The notes under the pieces are model-generated. The model did not search any database, was not told where the DNA came from, and worked only from the letters and a program-made list of their open reading frames with translations. Source: a virus. From it: DNA of 62,292 bases. Made by a program: the position numbers and the translations under genes. The DNA lies in IMG/VR virus record IMGVR_UViG_3300047443_000063, positions 1-62,292 of that record; one strand, written 5' to 3'. Numbering within the stretch: the first letter of the stretch is position 1; every line of letters starts with the position of its first letter. Positions 40,761-49,557 of the stretch are shown piece by piece.

Positions 40761-41026
40761 GCTCAGGATCCTCGCCATCGACTACCCCGGGTTTCAGCCG
40801 GTAAGTGCGAGCAACAAATAGTTGATGCCATGCCAGCTCTGGAACTGGCCGTGCTCACCAGATGTGAGTACGCGAAACCACGCAAGCCAGCCGTACCAGC
40901 ACCGAACACGAAATGTGCGACGACGGCCAGAGATATGAATCCGGCGATGCGCGTGGTGGAGAAACGGAATTTTTCACTGATGCACCTGGTGACGGGTGCA
41001 TTGGGAAAACAACCGAGGGGAAGACG

Positions 41027-41314
41027 ATGACAAGAGAACAATACGAGCAGGGGCTTATTGATTGCTGCATCGGAAGGCTTTACTGCGAACTCGCCAAAGA
41101 CCTGAGCGATGCCGAACTGACCCGCTGCTTGGCTCCTTGTGTTGCCGGCCACAACTTGGTCCCCCTGATGCAGCGCTACCGCGATCAGGGTGGAGATATC
41201 CCACCCAAGACGCTGGATCGCCACGATGCGGAACTACTGCAACTGATGGGCAGAAATCTGCCGTACTGGGCGACCCTACCTATGCCGACTCAGCGAGAAC
41301 TGTTTGCAGCATGA
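41027..41314 (+). CDS. Hypothetical early protein
   Basis: 95 residues from ATG 41027 (GAGGGG six bases upstream). It contains cysteine-containing stretches LIDCCIGRLYCELAKDLSDA and LTRCLAPCVAGHNLVPLMQR; four of five cysteines could bind metal. First gene after the boxA leader. Not recognised. Confidence 0.65.
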   Translation: MTREQYEQGLIDCCIGRLYCELAKDLSDAELTRCLAPCVAGHNLVPLMQRYRDQGGDIPPKTLDRHDAELLQLMGRNLPYWATLPMPTQRELFAA

Positions 41315-41382
41315 CAATTTCACTGGCTGGCCTTGGCGACAGGGCCAGACGGGAAATCAACCGATCAAGCACGGAGCACCAA

Positions 41383-42165
41383 ATGAGCGAACAAACACTT
41401 CAAGCGCTGCTGGCCGAGCGCGTCACCGCCTACGCCGCATCCGACCGGCCGCGCGAGCTGATCGACGAAGGCATTGAAAAGATGTTCAAGTCCGTCGTAG
41501 AGGATGCATTCCGCTCCTACGGCGACTTCTCAGGCCAGATCAAGGAAGCGGTAAAGGCGGCCCTACCGGCGAACGTTTCCGACATGTTCGAGCTGCAGCG
41601 TTACAACGCCCTCATCGCCAACGCACTGCGTCAGCGCTGGGAAGAGGCAGCCATGAGCTCGGTAATACTGGAGCACGCCGACAAGTCCATAACCGAGGTG
41701 CTTTCGGCCGATGGCTTGCTGACTGGCGAGGTTTCGCTGAAAGCACTGCTCGAAGAGTTCATTGATGCGCACAAGGATCAGGCAGCCGAAGAGCGCTGGA
41801 GCAGTCCTGAAATCCTCATGGAAGAAAGCAGCTCTTATTCTTCCGAATTCCTGTACATCGCGTTCGATCCTGAGCCTGAAAATAGCAGCGATAGACGTAT
41901 CTACGGCCATAACAAGCGCGGTATCCACGGCTTGAAGCATTCACTCCACGTTCACATCAAAGGCACTCGCGAGACTGGCGACCGGTTCCGCCCTAAAGAG
42001 CAGTTTGGCGAAGTGATGAGCGCCAAGCTCGACGACAACAAAGTGGCAATCAACATGCGAATCCACACGAAGTGGGAGCGCATGCTCGCGTCCCTGTACT
42101 TCGGCAACGCCATTCTGGTGATCGACTGCGATCCAGACGACTTCTCCTACGGATTCGATGACTGA
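41383..42165 (+). CDS. Hypothetical early protein
   Basis: 260 residues from ATG 41383 (GGAG six bases upstream). N-terminal part helical, C-terminal part beta-rich and acidic (FLYIAFDPEPENSSDRRIYG then VIDCDPDDFSYGFDD). No domain recognised; it resembles proteins of unknown role in the early region of other Pseudomonas phages by general layout only. Confidence 0.65.
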   Translation: MSEQTLQALLAERVTAYAASDRPRELIDEGIEKMFKSVVEDAFRSYGDFSGQIKEAVKAALPANVSDMFELQRYNALIANALRQRWEEAAMSSVILEHADKSITEVLSADGLLTGEVSLKALLEEFIDAHKDQAAEERWSSPEILMEESSSYSSEFLYIAFDPEPENSSDRRIYGHNKRGIHGLKHSLHVHIKGTRETGDRFRPKEQFGEVMSAKLDDNKVAINMRIHTKWERMLASLYFGNAILVIDCDPDDFSYGFDD

Positions 42166-42219
42166 CCAACCAGCGCCACGACAGCCTGTCGTTAACTGCC
42201 CGATCCTCTCTATGAGAGC

Positions 42220-42345
42220 GCATCGGAGTGTGATCTGGCGTGTGACTGGTTTGCACACCTGGCTAAAAAGAACGTTGCGCTGGGTGCAACCGGCGCTTCT
42301 GACTGGAGGGTAGCCAGCCCCTCTCGCCAGATCACACCCCGATGC
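42220..42345. ncRNA. Structured RNA candidate 1 (multi-branch)
   Basis: Arms 42220-42240 and 42325-42345 pair over 21 bp with one mismatch. Inside are a TGTG/CACA hairpin (42241-42257), a CTGGCTA/TAGCCAG stem (42259-42265 with 42311-42317), and within it a GTTGC/GCAAC hairpin (42274-42290). The segment has no coding frame with a ribosome site. It is written from the sequence only, and either strand could be the active one. Confidence 0.6.
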
Positions 42346-42439
42346 GGACGAAACTGCGGCCTATAACCGCCCACCTGCATCACCGCAAAAAAAAAGCAGA
42401 TGAATGCGCAGGCTGATGCGCAGCTTTTCGGGAAGCGAA

Positions 42440-42503
42440 CTGACGGTGTAGAGCCTGGCTGTAAGACAAGGCTTGTAAATAACCGGTAAGCCAGGACCGT
42501 CAG
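42440..42503. ncRNA. Structured RNA candidate 2
   Basis: CTGACGGT (42440-42447) pairs with ACCGTCAG (42496-42503), and CCTGGCT (42454-42460) with AGCCAGG (42489-42495). The inner stem core CTGGCT is shared with candidate 1. A UUCG-loop hairpin CCTC TTCG GAGG follows at 42528-42539. Confidence 0.55.
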
Positions 42504-42703
42504 ATAAATTTGGTGGACAACCATATCCCTCTTCGGAGGTGGAGCCTAAGCCAAACATAGTTCAGGCCGGGATCAGCTCCGGTCATCTGCACCCTCTTCC
42601 CCTCCGGCAACACCCGCATGCACTCCCCTCCGCGCCCAACGGCAACCAGCGGAATGGATGAGTGCATCCGAGTTTTGTTGAATCAACCACAGAGGTATTT
42701 GCG

Positions 42704-42955
42704 ATGCGCCCAGTTATGACTCGAATCGGCAATTCCCGCTCCGGCTTCAAGAGCGCTGGTAAAGCGCTGTTCCATCACTGGGGTGTAGACACGATTGAAG
42801 CTGATACCGGCTTTGGAAACTACACCGTGGCGGTCGTCGAGTATCCGGACGGCCGTGTCGACATTTTCCCCCCTGCGAACATTTTGTTCCTCGATGTGCA
42901 GGATCAGGGTCAGGCGGTCATCGACACCTTCACCGGCGAAGCGAAAGTCGCTTAA
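42704..42955 (+). CDS. Hypothetical early protein
   Basis: 83 residues from ATG 42704 (GAGG eight bases upstream). Beta-rich: YTVAVVEYPDGRVDIFPPAN and ILFLDVQDQG, with an N-terminal basic part (TRIGNSRSGFKSAGKA). No known domain. First of a run of very small, translationally coupled genes. Confidence 0.65.
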   Translation: MRPVMTRIGNSRSGFKSAGKALFHHWGVDTIEADTGFGNYTVAVVEYPDGRVDIFPPANILFLDVQDQGQAVIDTFTGEAKVA

Positions 42956-42976
42956 CCCGCCACTCTGGAGGCGACC

Positions 42977-43225
42977 ATGGCTACCAGCTATGCAGACAGT
43001 GCGCAGGCCCGAGACTGGGACAAGCGCTACGACGCTTGGGGACGCGAGAAGAAATCGCAGCCTGAAGAATTCCACGACTACGAAGCCGCCGAGTTGATGC
43101 GTACCCAGGCGGTGGCTGATCGGGCAGTACGACTGGTGGAAGAGCGCAAAAGCCTGAAGCGCCGTGTTGCCGCCACCATGGCGCAGATGGAAATGGTCTG
43201 CCCGCCAAAAGGAGGCGCAGCGTGA
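42977..43225 (+). CDS. Small hypothetical early protein
   Basis: 82 residues, good GGAG site. Charged helices (EFHDYEAAELMRTQAVADRA, VRLVEERKSLKRRVAATMAQ) suggest a coiled coil. Its end overlaps the next start as GTGA. Unknown function. Confidence 0.65.
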   Translation: MATSYADSAQARDWDKRYDAWGREKKSQPEEFHDYEAAELMRTQAVADRAVRLVEERKSLKRRVAATMAQMEMVCPPKGGAA

Positions 43226-43455
43226 GTACTCAACAACGCGACCATCAGACGGCAGTCACCTGGATCGAAGGCGAGATCAACAACATGATCCGCGATTTGG
43301 GCCAGCCAAACGCCAGCTCGGCGGCGACATCGGCAATCACTCTGGCCTACCTGCTGCGCGTCATCGACGACGGCGAGCAGCGTCACTACAGGACGCGCAT
43401 CGACCAGATCTACGCCACCTATAACGAATCGATCCGGCAAGGAGCTGCAGCATGA
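43222..43455 (+). CDS. Small hypothetical early protein
   Basis: 77 residues from GTG 43222, coupled on both sides by four-base overlaps. Helical (TWIEGEINNMIRDLGQ, AITLAYLLRVIDDGEQRHYR). Not recognised. Confidence 0.65.
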   Translation: MSTQQRDHQTAVTWIEGEINNMIRDLGQPNASSAATSAITLAYLLRVIDDGEQRHYRTRIDQIYATYNESIRQGAAA

Positions 43456-43646
43456 CGACCCCACCAGTTAAATCACTAGTCGACGAGCAGCTCGATGAGA
43501 TCGAATCGAAGCCGGTCCTGCTGGGTTTCGGCCTGCCGTTCAACGAGGTGATTGGCAAGTCTCGCGAAGCTCTGGTCGCCAGCCTACCGCGCCGTCTGGC
43601 GGCAACCATGAAAGGCGGCCGGATCGCGGTGAGGGTTCGGCCATGA
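43452..43646 (+). CDS. Small hypothetical early protein
   Basis: 64 residues, coupled to both neighbours by ATGA. The second half (LPRRLAATMKGGRIAVRVRP) is basic. Not recognised. Confidence 0.6.
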   Translation: MTTPPVKSLVDEQLDEIESKPVLLGFGLPFNEVIGKSREALVASLPRRLAATMKGGRIAVRVRP

Positions 43647-43759
43647 CCTCCTGCCAACGCGCAAAGCGCTTTTGGTTCTGGCGCGGCTCAGCCATAGCCC
43701 TGCTCTTCTTCACCGCCTGGATGCTGGCAAGCGCCTACTCCGGACAGATCACCCAATAA
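43643..43759 (+). CDS. Tiny membrane protein
   Basis: 38 residues, starting at ATG 43643 overlapping the upstream TGA. A basic N-terminus (CQRAKRFWFWRG) is followed by one clear hydrophobic span (AIALLFFTAWMLASAY). Single-helix membrane peptides are common in early phage operons; role unknown. Translational coupling is the main support. Confidence 0.6.
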   Translation: MTSCQRAKRFWFWRGSAIALLFFTAWMLASAYSGQITQ

Positions 43760-43801
43760 CACACACCTTCATCGCTGCGCACCGCGCCGCAAGGAACTGT
43801 C

Positions 43802-44923
43802 ATGTCCGCAAATACTAAACAAGCACAAGAATCGCTCGAAATGAGCGAAACCGACGACGTACAGAAATCTGTGCTTCCTGCGGTTGCCGTCACCGACATC
43901 GCCGAATATCGGCCGCACGAGGAACAGATCGTTCGTCTGGAGACCACTTACGCGAAGCTGGTCGTTGACTGCTCGACCAGCGAAGGTTTGGCGAATGCGA
44001 AGGAAGTTCGCGTTGATATCCGCGACGTGCGCTACGCCCTGGCGAACACCACCAAGACGGCGCTCGTTCCATATCAACAGAAAGTCAAAGATGCCCAGGC
44101 TCGCGTCAACCAGGTTAAGGAGTTTGGCGAGGCCCTGAAGGATCGAGTCTTGGCAATCGAGGCGCCTGTTGACGAAGCAATCAAGGCCGAGGAAAAACGC
44201 GTAGCTGATGCCAAAGCCGAGCGCGAGCGTGTCGAGGCTGAACGTGTCGAAGCTATCCGGACGAAGATTACCCGCTTCAGTTCTGTCGCTGCTGCATATG
44301 CAAGCCGCAGCGCTGCTGATGTCGCAAGCGTCCTGCAAAGCGTCAAGGAGTCGGTGATTCTGCCCGAAGAATATGCCGAGTTCGAAGCTGAAGGCACCAT
44401 CGCTCGCGACAACGCTATTGAGCAGCTTGAAACGCTACACAGGTCTGCCGTTGAACGAGAAGAGGCTGCCGCCAAGCTGCTGGCCCAGCAGAAAGAACTT
44501 GATGAGCTGCGCGAGAAGCAGCGCATCGCCGATGAGAACGCGGAGAAGGAACGCCAACGGATCGCAGCAGAAGATCGCCAGCGCATTGCAGATCAGCAAG
44601 CAGAATTGAACCGGCAGCGCGAGCAACTGCAACGCGATCAAGACGCTCAGCGCCTAAAGGACGAGCAGAACCAACGCGACCAGGAAGAACTGGCTCGCCT
44701 ACGCGCACAAGCTGCCGCACCGGCACCACTAACTGCCGTGACTCCGGCTCTGGTTGCAGAGAAGGTTGAAATCGCCCCCATCAGCACACATGCGGTCGCC
44801 GCTGAATCGGACGATGTGACCACGACCGCGCCATCGGTTGACGACATTGTCGAGGTTGTAGCCCTGGGCTTCGACGTGGACCTCGACACTGCTCGCGCTT
44901 GGCTCCGCGCCATTCGCTTCTAA
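43802..44923 (+). CDS. Large coiled-coil protein next to RecT
   Basis: 373 residues. Residues 120-160 and 210-300 are highly charged coiled coils (EKERQRIAAEDRQRIADQQA and onwards), the linker 300-340 is Ala/Pro/Thr-rich, and the C-terminal 35 residues form a small helical domain (VEVVALGFDVDLDTARAWLR). Genes of this form often stand just before recT/exonuclease in phage operons; a role in recombination or DNA-end handling is a guess from position. Confidence 0.75.
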   Translation: MSANTKQAQESLEMSETDDVQKSVLPAVAVTDIAEYRPHEEQIVRLETTYAKLVVDCSTSEGLANAKEVRVDIRDVRYALANTTKTALVPYQQKVKDAQARVNQVKEFGEALKDRVLAIEAPVDEAIKAEEKRVADAKAERERVEAERVEAIRTKITRFSSVAAAYASRSAADVASVLQSVKESVILPEEYAEFEAEGTIARDNAIEQLETLHRSAVEREEAAAKLLAQQKELDELREKQRIADENAEKERQRIAAEDRQRIADQQAELNRQREQLQRDQDAQRLKDEQNQRDQEELARLRAQAAAPAPLTAVTPALVAEKVEIAPISTHAVAAESDDVTTTAPSVDDIVEVVALGFDVDLDTARAWLRAIRF

Positions 44924-44976
44924 CCACCCTTTCCATCTAAAGGTCGACCCACTTCTTGTCGGCCACGGAGAGTGCA

Positions 44977-45966
44977 ATGACCGATTCAGACACCCAAGCA
45001 CCAACTGGCCTCGCCACGTATCACGACCCATCGCACAACGCGGCAGCGCTCATTCTCGACCCAGGCACCATGAAGTCGATGAGCGACCTTGCGCTGATGA
45101 TGTCGAAGGGCGTGACAACAGTCCCCAAGCATCTGAAGGGTAATCAAGCTGACTGCATGGCGGTAGTGCTACAAGCAATGCAGTGGCAGATGAACCCATT
45201 CGCTGTTGCGCAGAAGACGTTCATCGTCAACGGCGGCGCATTGAGCTATGAGGCGCAGCTCGTCAACGCAGTGATCACCGCCAAGGCACCCGTCAAGGGT
45301 CGCTTGAACTTCGAGTGGTTCGGCACCTGGGAAAACGTCATCGGGAAGATGCGCGAAGTCACCAGCAAGACCAAGAAGGACGAGGACACTGGCGAGTTCA
45401 AGAAGTACCGTGTTCCGGCCTGGAGCTTTGACGACGAGAAGGGTCTTGGGATCAGGGTCTGGGCAACCTTCAAAGGCGAAGACGAGCCACGCATTCTGGA
45501 ACTTCTGCTCACCCAGGTCCGCACTCGAAACTCTACGCTTTGGGCGGAAGATCCCAAGCAGCAGATTGCTTACTTGGTGACTAAAAAATGGGCGCGACTC
45601 TTCTGCCCTGACGTCATCCTCGGCGTCTATACACCCGATGAATTCGAAGACTCGTACGGCGGCGAAATCGATATTACCCCTGCGAAGCAGGCTTCAAACA
45701 CCGCCGCCGCTGCTGGTGTGTCGTTCGGCCCGAAATCCCCGTCGCCGGAAATCGACGGAGTATTCGCAGACCTTTTGGTCGTCGCGAAGCGGCAGGACAT
45801 CGAAGCCTATGCGACAGCCTGGGCAGGTCTCAAGCCTAAGCAGCGCGCAGCGATCGGCCTGGAATGCCACGAAGCGCTAAAGAACATGGCGGCAACCGTT
45901 GATGGCGACTTTACCGATATGAGTGGCAACAACGACGGCCTGTCTCAAGTCGAGGAAGCGGCGTAG
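44977..45966 (+). CDS. recT: RecT-family single-strand annealing protein
   Basis: 329 residues from ATG 44977 (GGAG six bases upstream). The core has KGVTTVPKHLKGNQADCMAV, then MQWQMNPFAVAQKTFIVNGG, LSYEAQLVNAVI and KKWARLFCPDVILGVYTPDE, all characteristic RecT/RedB-superfamily segments. It anneals single strands made by the exonuclease next door (45966). The stop TAG shares its final G with the GTG of that gene. Confidence 0.92.
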   Translation: MTDSDTQAPTGLATYHDPSHNAAALILDPGTMKSMSDLALMMSKGVTTVPKHLKGNQADCMAVVLQAMQWQMNPFAVAQKTFIVNGGALSYEAQLVNAVITAKAPVKGRLNFEWFGTWENVIGKMREVTSKTKKDEDTGEFKKYRVPAWSFDDEKGLGIRVWATFKGEDEPRILELLLTQVRTRNSTLWAEDPKQQIAYLVTKKWARLFCPDVILGVYTPDEFEDSYGGEIDITPAKQASNTAAAAGVSFGPKSPSPEIDGVFADLLVVAKRQDIEAYATAWAGLKPKQRAAIGLECHEALKNMAATVDGDFTDMSGNNDGLSQVEEAA

Positions 45967-46628
45967 TGAGAACGGAACTTCAGGGCACTGAAAAGTGGCA
46001 TGCAGACCGATCTGGCCGAGTGACAGCCAGTCGGTTTAAAGACGTGATGGCCTGGGGGAAGCCTGACAAAAATGGGAAACGCGAGCCTATGGGTGCACGG
46101 ACCTCATACATGCGCGAACTGTGTTTCGAGCGACTGGCAAAGAAGTCCAAGCACAACGTCAGCAGCGCTTCCATGAAGTGGGGTCACACCGAAGAACAGA
46201 AGGCTCAGGACGCCTACGAGATGTTGACCGGCAACATCGTCATACCGTCAGAGTTCATCGTCCACCCGAAGTACGACTGGCTCGGTTGCTCGCCAGACGG
46301 CCTGATCAACGATGACGGGGGCACCGAGTCGAAGTGCCCATTCAATGAGGCGATTCACGTCAAGACCTGGCTCGAAGGCATGCCCGAGGAACACATGCCG
46401 CAGGTCCAGGGCTGCATGTTTGTCACAGGCCGGAAATGGTGGGACTTCCTATCGTTCGATTCTCGCCAAGACGAAGAGTGTCAGCTCTACATCGAGACGA
46501 TTCAGCGCGACGAAGACTACATCGCCAACCTGCACATAGAGCTGGTCCAGTTCAACCTGGAACTTAATCGCATGGTTGATGAGGTCGCGGACAAAGCCAG
46601 GGCGCAAGCCCATCGTTTAGGAGCCTGA
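45966..46628 (+). CDS. YqaJ-like viral recombinase / exonuclease
   Basis: 220 residues from GTG 45966, directly joined to recT. The YqaJ domain has the N-terminal WHADRSGRVTASRFKDVMAW, then SSASMKWGHTEEQKAQDAYE, the metal-site stretch LGCSPDGLI..DGGTESKCPF (D...E.K) and the QVQGCMFVTGRKWWDF helix. Together with RecT it forms a two-protein SynExo, like lambda Red. Confidence 0.92.
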   Translation: MRTELQGTEKWHADRSGRVTASRFKDVMAWGKPDKNGKREPMGARTSYMRELCFERLAKKSKHNVSSASMKWGHTEEQKAQDAYEMLTGNIVIPSEFIVHPKYDWLGCSPDGLINDDGGTESKCPFNEAIHVKTWLEGMPEEHMPQVQGCMFVTGRKWWDFLSFDSRQDEECQLYIETIQRDEDYIANLHIELVQFNLELNRMVDEVADKARAQAHRLGA

Positions 46629-46630
46629 TC

Positions 46631-46873
46631 ATGATCAGCAATCACCTCAACTTGGTCGAGCAGCAGCGGCAGAATGCGGAATCAATTTCCAACCGGATCG
46701 CCGAATTCCTGGCCGCTGGTGGGCAAATCGCCCAATTGAAAAGCCCGCCACGCAACCCGCTGCCACCTCCCCGCTCACAGAAAATCGACCCTGGCACGAT
46801 CCTCAAGAGAAAGCCCAAGGCGTTGACGGCCGCTGATCGAAAGGCTCTCCGGTTAATGGCGGACTCACTATGA
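46631..46873 (+). CDS. Small hypothetical protein
   Basis: 80 residues (AGGAG before ATG). N-terminal helix, a proline-rich middle (SPPRNPLPPPRS) and a basic C-terminal helix (LTAADRKALRLMADSL). The end overlaps the next gene as ATGA. Not recognised. Confidence 0.65.
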   Translation: MISNHLNLVEQQRQNAESISNRIAEFLAAGGQIAQLKSPPRNPLPPPRSQKIDPGTILKRKPKALTAADRKALRLMADSL

Positions 46874-47331
46874 GTAAAAGGAAACCGCATAACCTCAAGG
46901 CCCGCATCGACCGATCGTGCCGGGCGCTGCTGGCCACCAACCACGTCGCCGTGGTGAACATCGACCCCAGCGGTCACCAGGGCATGATCAATTACAAGTC
47001 GCTCAAGAACATCGCGCCGGGAAAGATTGGCCAGGCAGTGTGCGGTGTACCTCACCGCTGGACGATCTATCTCAGCGTCCTTTGTATCGATGCCCGCGGT
47101 GACCGCTACAGCAAGTCGATTGAGGTGGCGCCCGATGGCGTCTACCTCTCCGACCACTTGGAAGACGTGATCGAGCATTGCTACAAGCAGCTGCGCGACT
47201 CAGCAAACCAAAACCAATTGGTCGCCTCAGGCTGGATTGCCATTCCCGAATCGCTTTCGCTCGACGAGTCTCAAGCAGCGCGGATTTTTGAAGCGGTTGG
47301 CGCCTGGAATCAGCGGAAAGTCGCAGCATGA
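46870..47331 (+). CDS. Hypothetical early protein
   Basis: 153 residues. The N-terminal basic segment and a beta-rich middle (WTIYLSVLCIDARGDRYSKS, IEVAPDGVYLSDHL) suggest a compact alpha/beta protein. Coupled to both neighbours. Not recognised. Confidence 0.65.
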   Translation: MSKRKPHNLKARIDRSCRALLATNHVAVVNIDPSGHQGMINYKSLKNIAPGKIGQAVCGVPHRWTIYLSVLCIDARGDRYSKSIEVAPDGVYLSDHLEDVIEHCYKQLRDSANQNQLVASGWIAIPESLSLDESQAARIFEAVGAWNQRKVAA

Positions 47332-47549
47332 GACGAATCAATAAATTGGTCAGCGCTCGGCGCAGACCTGCATGGCTGGCATTGCCGGCCAGTGGCATAG
47401 ATGAGGTTGACCATGGCGACGGATGGAAAAGCGCGATCCGCCAAAGCTGCAAAAAAGCGCCTGACAACGAAAGAGGTGGAGTTGCGGCACACGGTTCGAT
47501 GCGGCATCAAGCAGATGCTGGGCGACCTCATGCGCTGGAACGAAATTAG
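47328..47549 (+). CDS. Possible overlapping small protein
   Basis: 73 residues starting in the ATGA of the previous stop. The first 35 residues (KLVSARRRPAWLALPASGID) look protein-like, but from 47413 on it overlaps the better-supported next gene in another frame by 137 bases. It may be real with a long overlap, or the ATG may be only a chance coupling. Confidence 0.3.
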   Translation: MRRINKLVSARRRPAWLALPASGIDEVDHGDGWKSAIRQSCKKAPDNERGGVAAHGSMRHQADAGRPHALERN

Positions 47550-47892
47550 CGAGATGGGCGAGGCTTTGCAGTTGCTGATACTGAATGCCGTCCCTGAAAG
47601 TGCTTTGCTATATCGAGACACCAATATTCCACTGCTGCCAACCGAGATGATTCGGCACCACGCACGGCAAGGGATTCAGGACAGGCTTGATGATCTGGCC
47701 GGCCAGATGTTTGGGGCCAGTCATAAGCATGTGATCGAACTGTTGATTCTGTGCGCTCACGACGCCGGGCCGGAAGGCTCCGACAACTATCTACGTATTC
47801 CGCGACACGAAATCACGATTAGTGAAAACGTGTCGCGGAAATTGGAGTTCGCTTACAAACGCGAAGAGTTGCGCATCAGCTTAGATGGGTAA
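47413..47892 (+). CDS. Hypothetical early protein
   Basis: 159 residues from ATG 47413 (GAGG six bases upstream). Helical, with segments LRHTVRCGIKQMLGDLMRWN and LILCAHDAGPEGSDNYLRI. No domain recognised. It ends before a minus-strand moron. Confidence 0.65.
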   Translation: MATDGKARSAKAAKKRLTTKEVELRHTVRCGIKQMLGDLMRWNEISEMGEALQLLILNAVPESALLYRDTNIPLLPTEMIRHHARQGIQDRLDDLAGQMFGASHKHVIELLILCAHDAGPEGSDNYLRIPRHEITISENVSRKLEFAYKREELRISLDG

Positions 47893-47919
47893 ACCTGTGA
47901 CGAATTAACCCCGGGTGAT

Positions 47920-48360
47920 TCAGGATTTGACGGCTATCGGTGCTTCAATCACGGCACGAAGAATAGAGGTTATTATTTTATAGCTGTAATAACGATCATT
48001 AGCGTCGAGAAGCGTTTCGCCATCCGCCCCCAAGATAATTCCATTTCGATCGACATGGAAACGATCAAGCTCTAACTGCCCACCACCCAACTGACTAATA
48101 AGTAGCACCACCTCTGCGTAACCCGATTTCTCTAAGGTTATATGGCTTAACTGAAGCGTAAATGCTTTGTCCAGAACCTTTCCTTCAATGCGTTTCTGAT
48201 CTGCAACAAGACTCACCTCAACGAGGTTGGCGAAATACTGCTTCGACAGCTCCTGCCAGTGCTCCACCAGATCCAATAGCTTTTCCGATGCATAGTCCCA
48301 ATCACGCTTTACGGTGGCGAGAAGGACCGGAAATTCTTCAGGGTTACGAGTGAAATCCAT
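47920..48360 (-). CDS. Hypothetical AT-rich reverse-strand gene (moron)
   Basis: 146 residues from ATG 48360 (GGAG upstream). It is on the minus strand in the middle of a plus-strand operon and more AT-rich than its neighbours, both moron traits. The N-terminal half is helical, and the second is a beta-strand-rich part ([40 protein letters not shown]). No family recognised. Candidate accessory or defence gene by context. Confidence 0.65.
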   Translation of the reverse strand: MDFTRNPEEFPVLLATVKRDWDYASEKLLDLVEHWQELSKQYFANLVEVSLVADQKRIEGKVLDKAFTLQLSHITLEKSGYAEVVLLISQLGGGQLELDRFHVDRNGIILGADGETLLDANDRYYSYKIITSILRAVIEAPIAVKS

Positions 48361-48493
48361 TACATCTTCTCCGTTCAATAATCCATTGATGGGCCAATCA
48401 AGCCCCCTCTTTGTAGCTCACACGACATTAAATTGCCACCACCCCGCTGCCGCATCCGTTCACGGAGGGCGGCGCCTACCCGAGGTATTCGCA

Positions 48494-49501
48494 ATGCCCG
48501 TTCTCCACAGCGTAATCCACAAGATCGACAAAAAGCCTGACGGTAATCCGGCCATCCTGCACCGCAGCGCCGGCGAGTTGGTCGAGAGTCAGGCCCGCGA
48601 CGAGCTGATTCAACAGTTCAACGAAAGCTATAACGCTAAGCCCGGTAAAGGCTGGGGGTTCTTCCATGCTGAATCAGGCGCCCACCCATTCAGCGGTTGG
48701 CTCGGTAATTACATGTCCGGCGCAGAAGACTTCATGGACTTCAGCAATCTCGCTGTCGAGCACCTGGTAAAACTGATGGAAGAGTCAAATCTATCAGTCG
48801 GTGGGAACGCGCTTTTCTGTCATTACCTGCAAGGCATGACCGATTACCTGGTCATCGCTCTGGTCCAGGAAACAGAAGCGGTAATCATGACTGAACACCT
48901 GGCACTACAGCCCATCCGGCGCCTGGACATCGACAGCATCTTCCTCGCGGCGCGGATCAATCTGTCCGAATGGAAAAACAATCCAGCTTCGAAGCAATAC
49001 GTCTCTTTCCTCAAAGCCAAGAAGGGTCGCCGCGTCACCGAGTACTTCCGCGACTTCATCGGTTGCCAGGAAGGGGTCGATGGCCCGGGCGAAACCCGAA
49101 CCTTGCTGAAAGCGTTCAGTGACTTCGTTGAAAGCGAGGACCTGGGCGAAGATGCCGCCCGCGAGAAGACCGAAACACTGGTCAGCTATGCGATGTCCCA
49201 GGCCAAGCTGGGCGAGCCGATCACGCTCGACGAACTGTCCGAAGTGCTCGACGACGACCAGCCACTGGCGTTTTCAGAGTTCGTTCAGGGCAAGGGCTAC
49301 GGCCTTTCAGCTTCAATCCCGCCGGACAAGAAGACCCTGAATAAATTCCGGCGCTTCACCGGCCGTATTGACGGCCTGTCGATCAGCTTCGAGCAGCATC
49401 TGCTCGGCTCCAAGGTCAAGTTCGACGAAGCCGACGGCACGCTGACGCTTAGCCAGCTGCCAACCCAGCTCACTGACCAACTGAAGCGCGCAGCCGCCTG
49501 A
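48494..49501 (+). CDS. Phage NdpA/YejK nucleoid-associated protein
   Basis: 335 residues from ATG 48494. The start [15 protein letters not shown], the segment [20 protein letters not shown] and [20 protein letters not shown] with [20 protein letters not shown] mark the YejK/NdpA family, of typical length (335 residues). Host NdpA binds the nucleoid. A phage copy may displace it, compact phage DNA or alter host transcription; no direct evidence here. Confidence 0.9.
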   Translation: MPVLHSVIHKIDKKPDGNPAILHRSAGELVESQARDELIQQFNESYNAKPGKGWGFFHAESGAHPFSGWLGNYMSGAEDFMDFSNLAVEHLVKLMEESNLSVGGNALFCHYLQGMTDYLVIALVQETEAVIMTEHLALQPIRRLDIDSIFLAARINLSEWKNNPASKQYVSFLKAKKGRRVTEYFRDFIGCQEGVDGPGETRTLLKAFSDFVESEDLGEDAAREKTETLVSYAMSQAKLGEPITLDELSEVLDDDQPLAFSEFVQGKGYGLSASIPPDKKTLNKFRRFTGRIDGLSISFEQHLLGSKVKFDEADGTLTLSQLPTQLTDQLKRAAA

Positions 49502-49557
49502 CACCCACCGTAAAGCCGCACTCTGGACGGAGGGCGGCGCCTGACTGGAAATCACTT

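Noticed and set aside
40830-41030. 66-residue frame in the PL leader
   Set aside because: No ribosome site and overlaps the start of the supported gene at 41027; the leader with boxA explains the region better.
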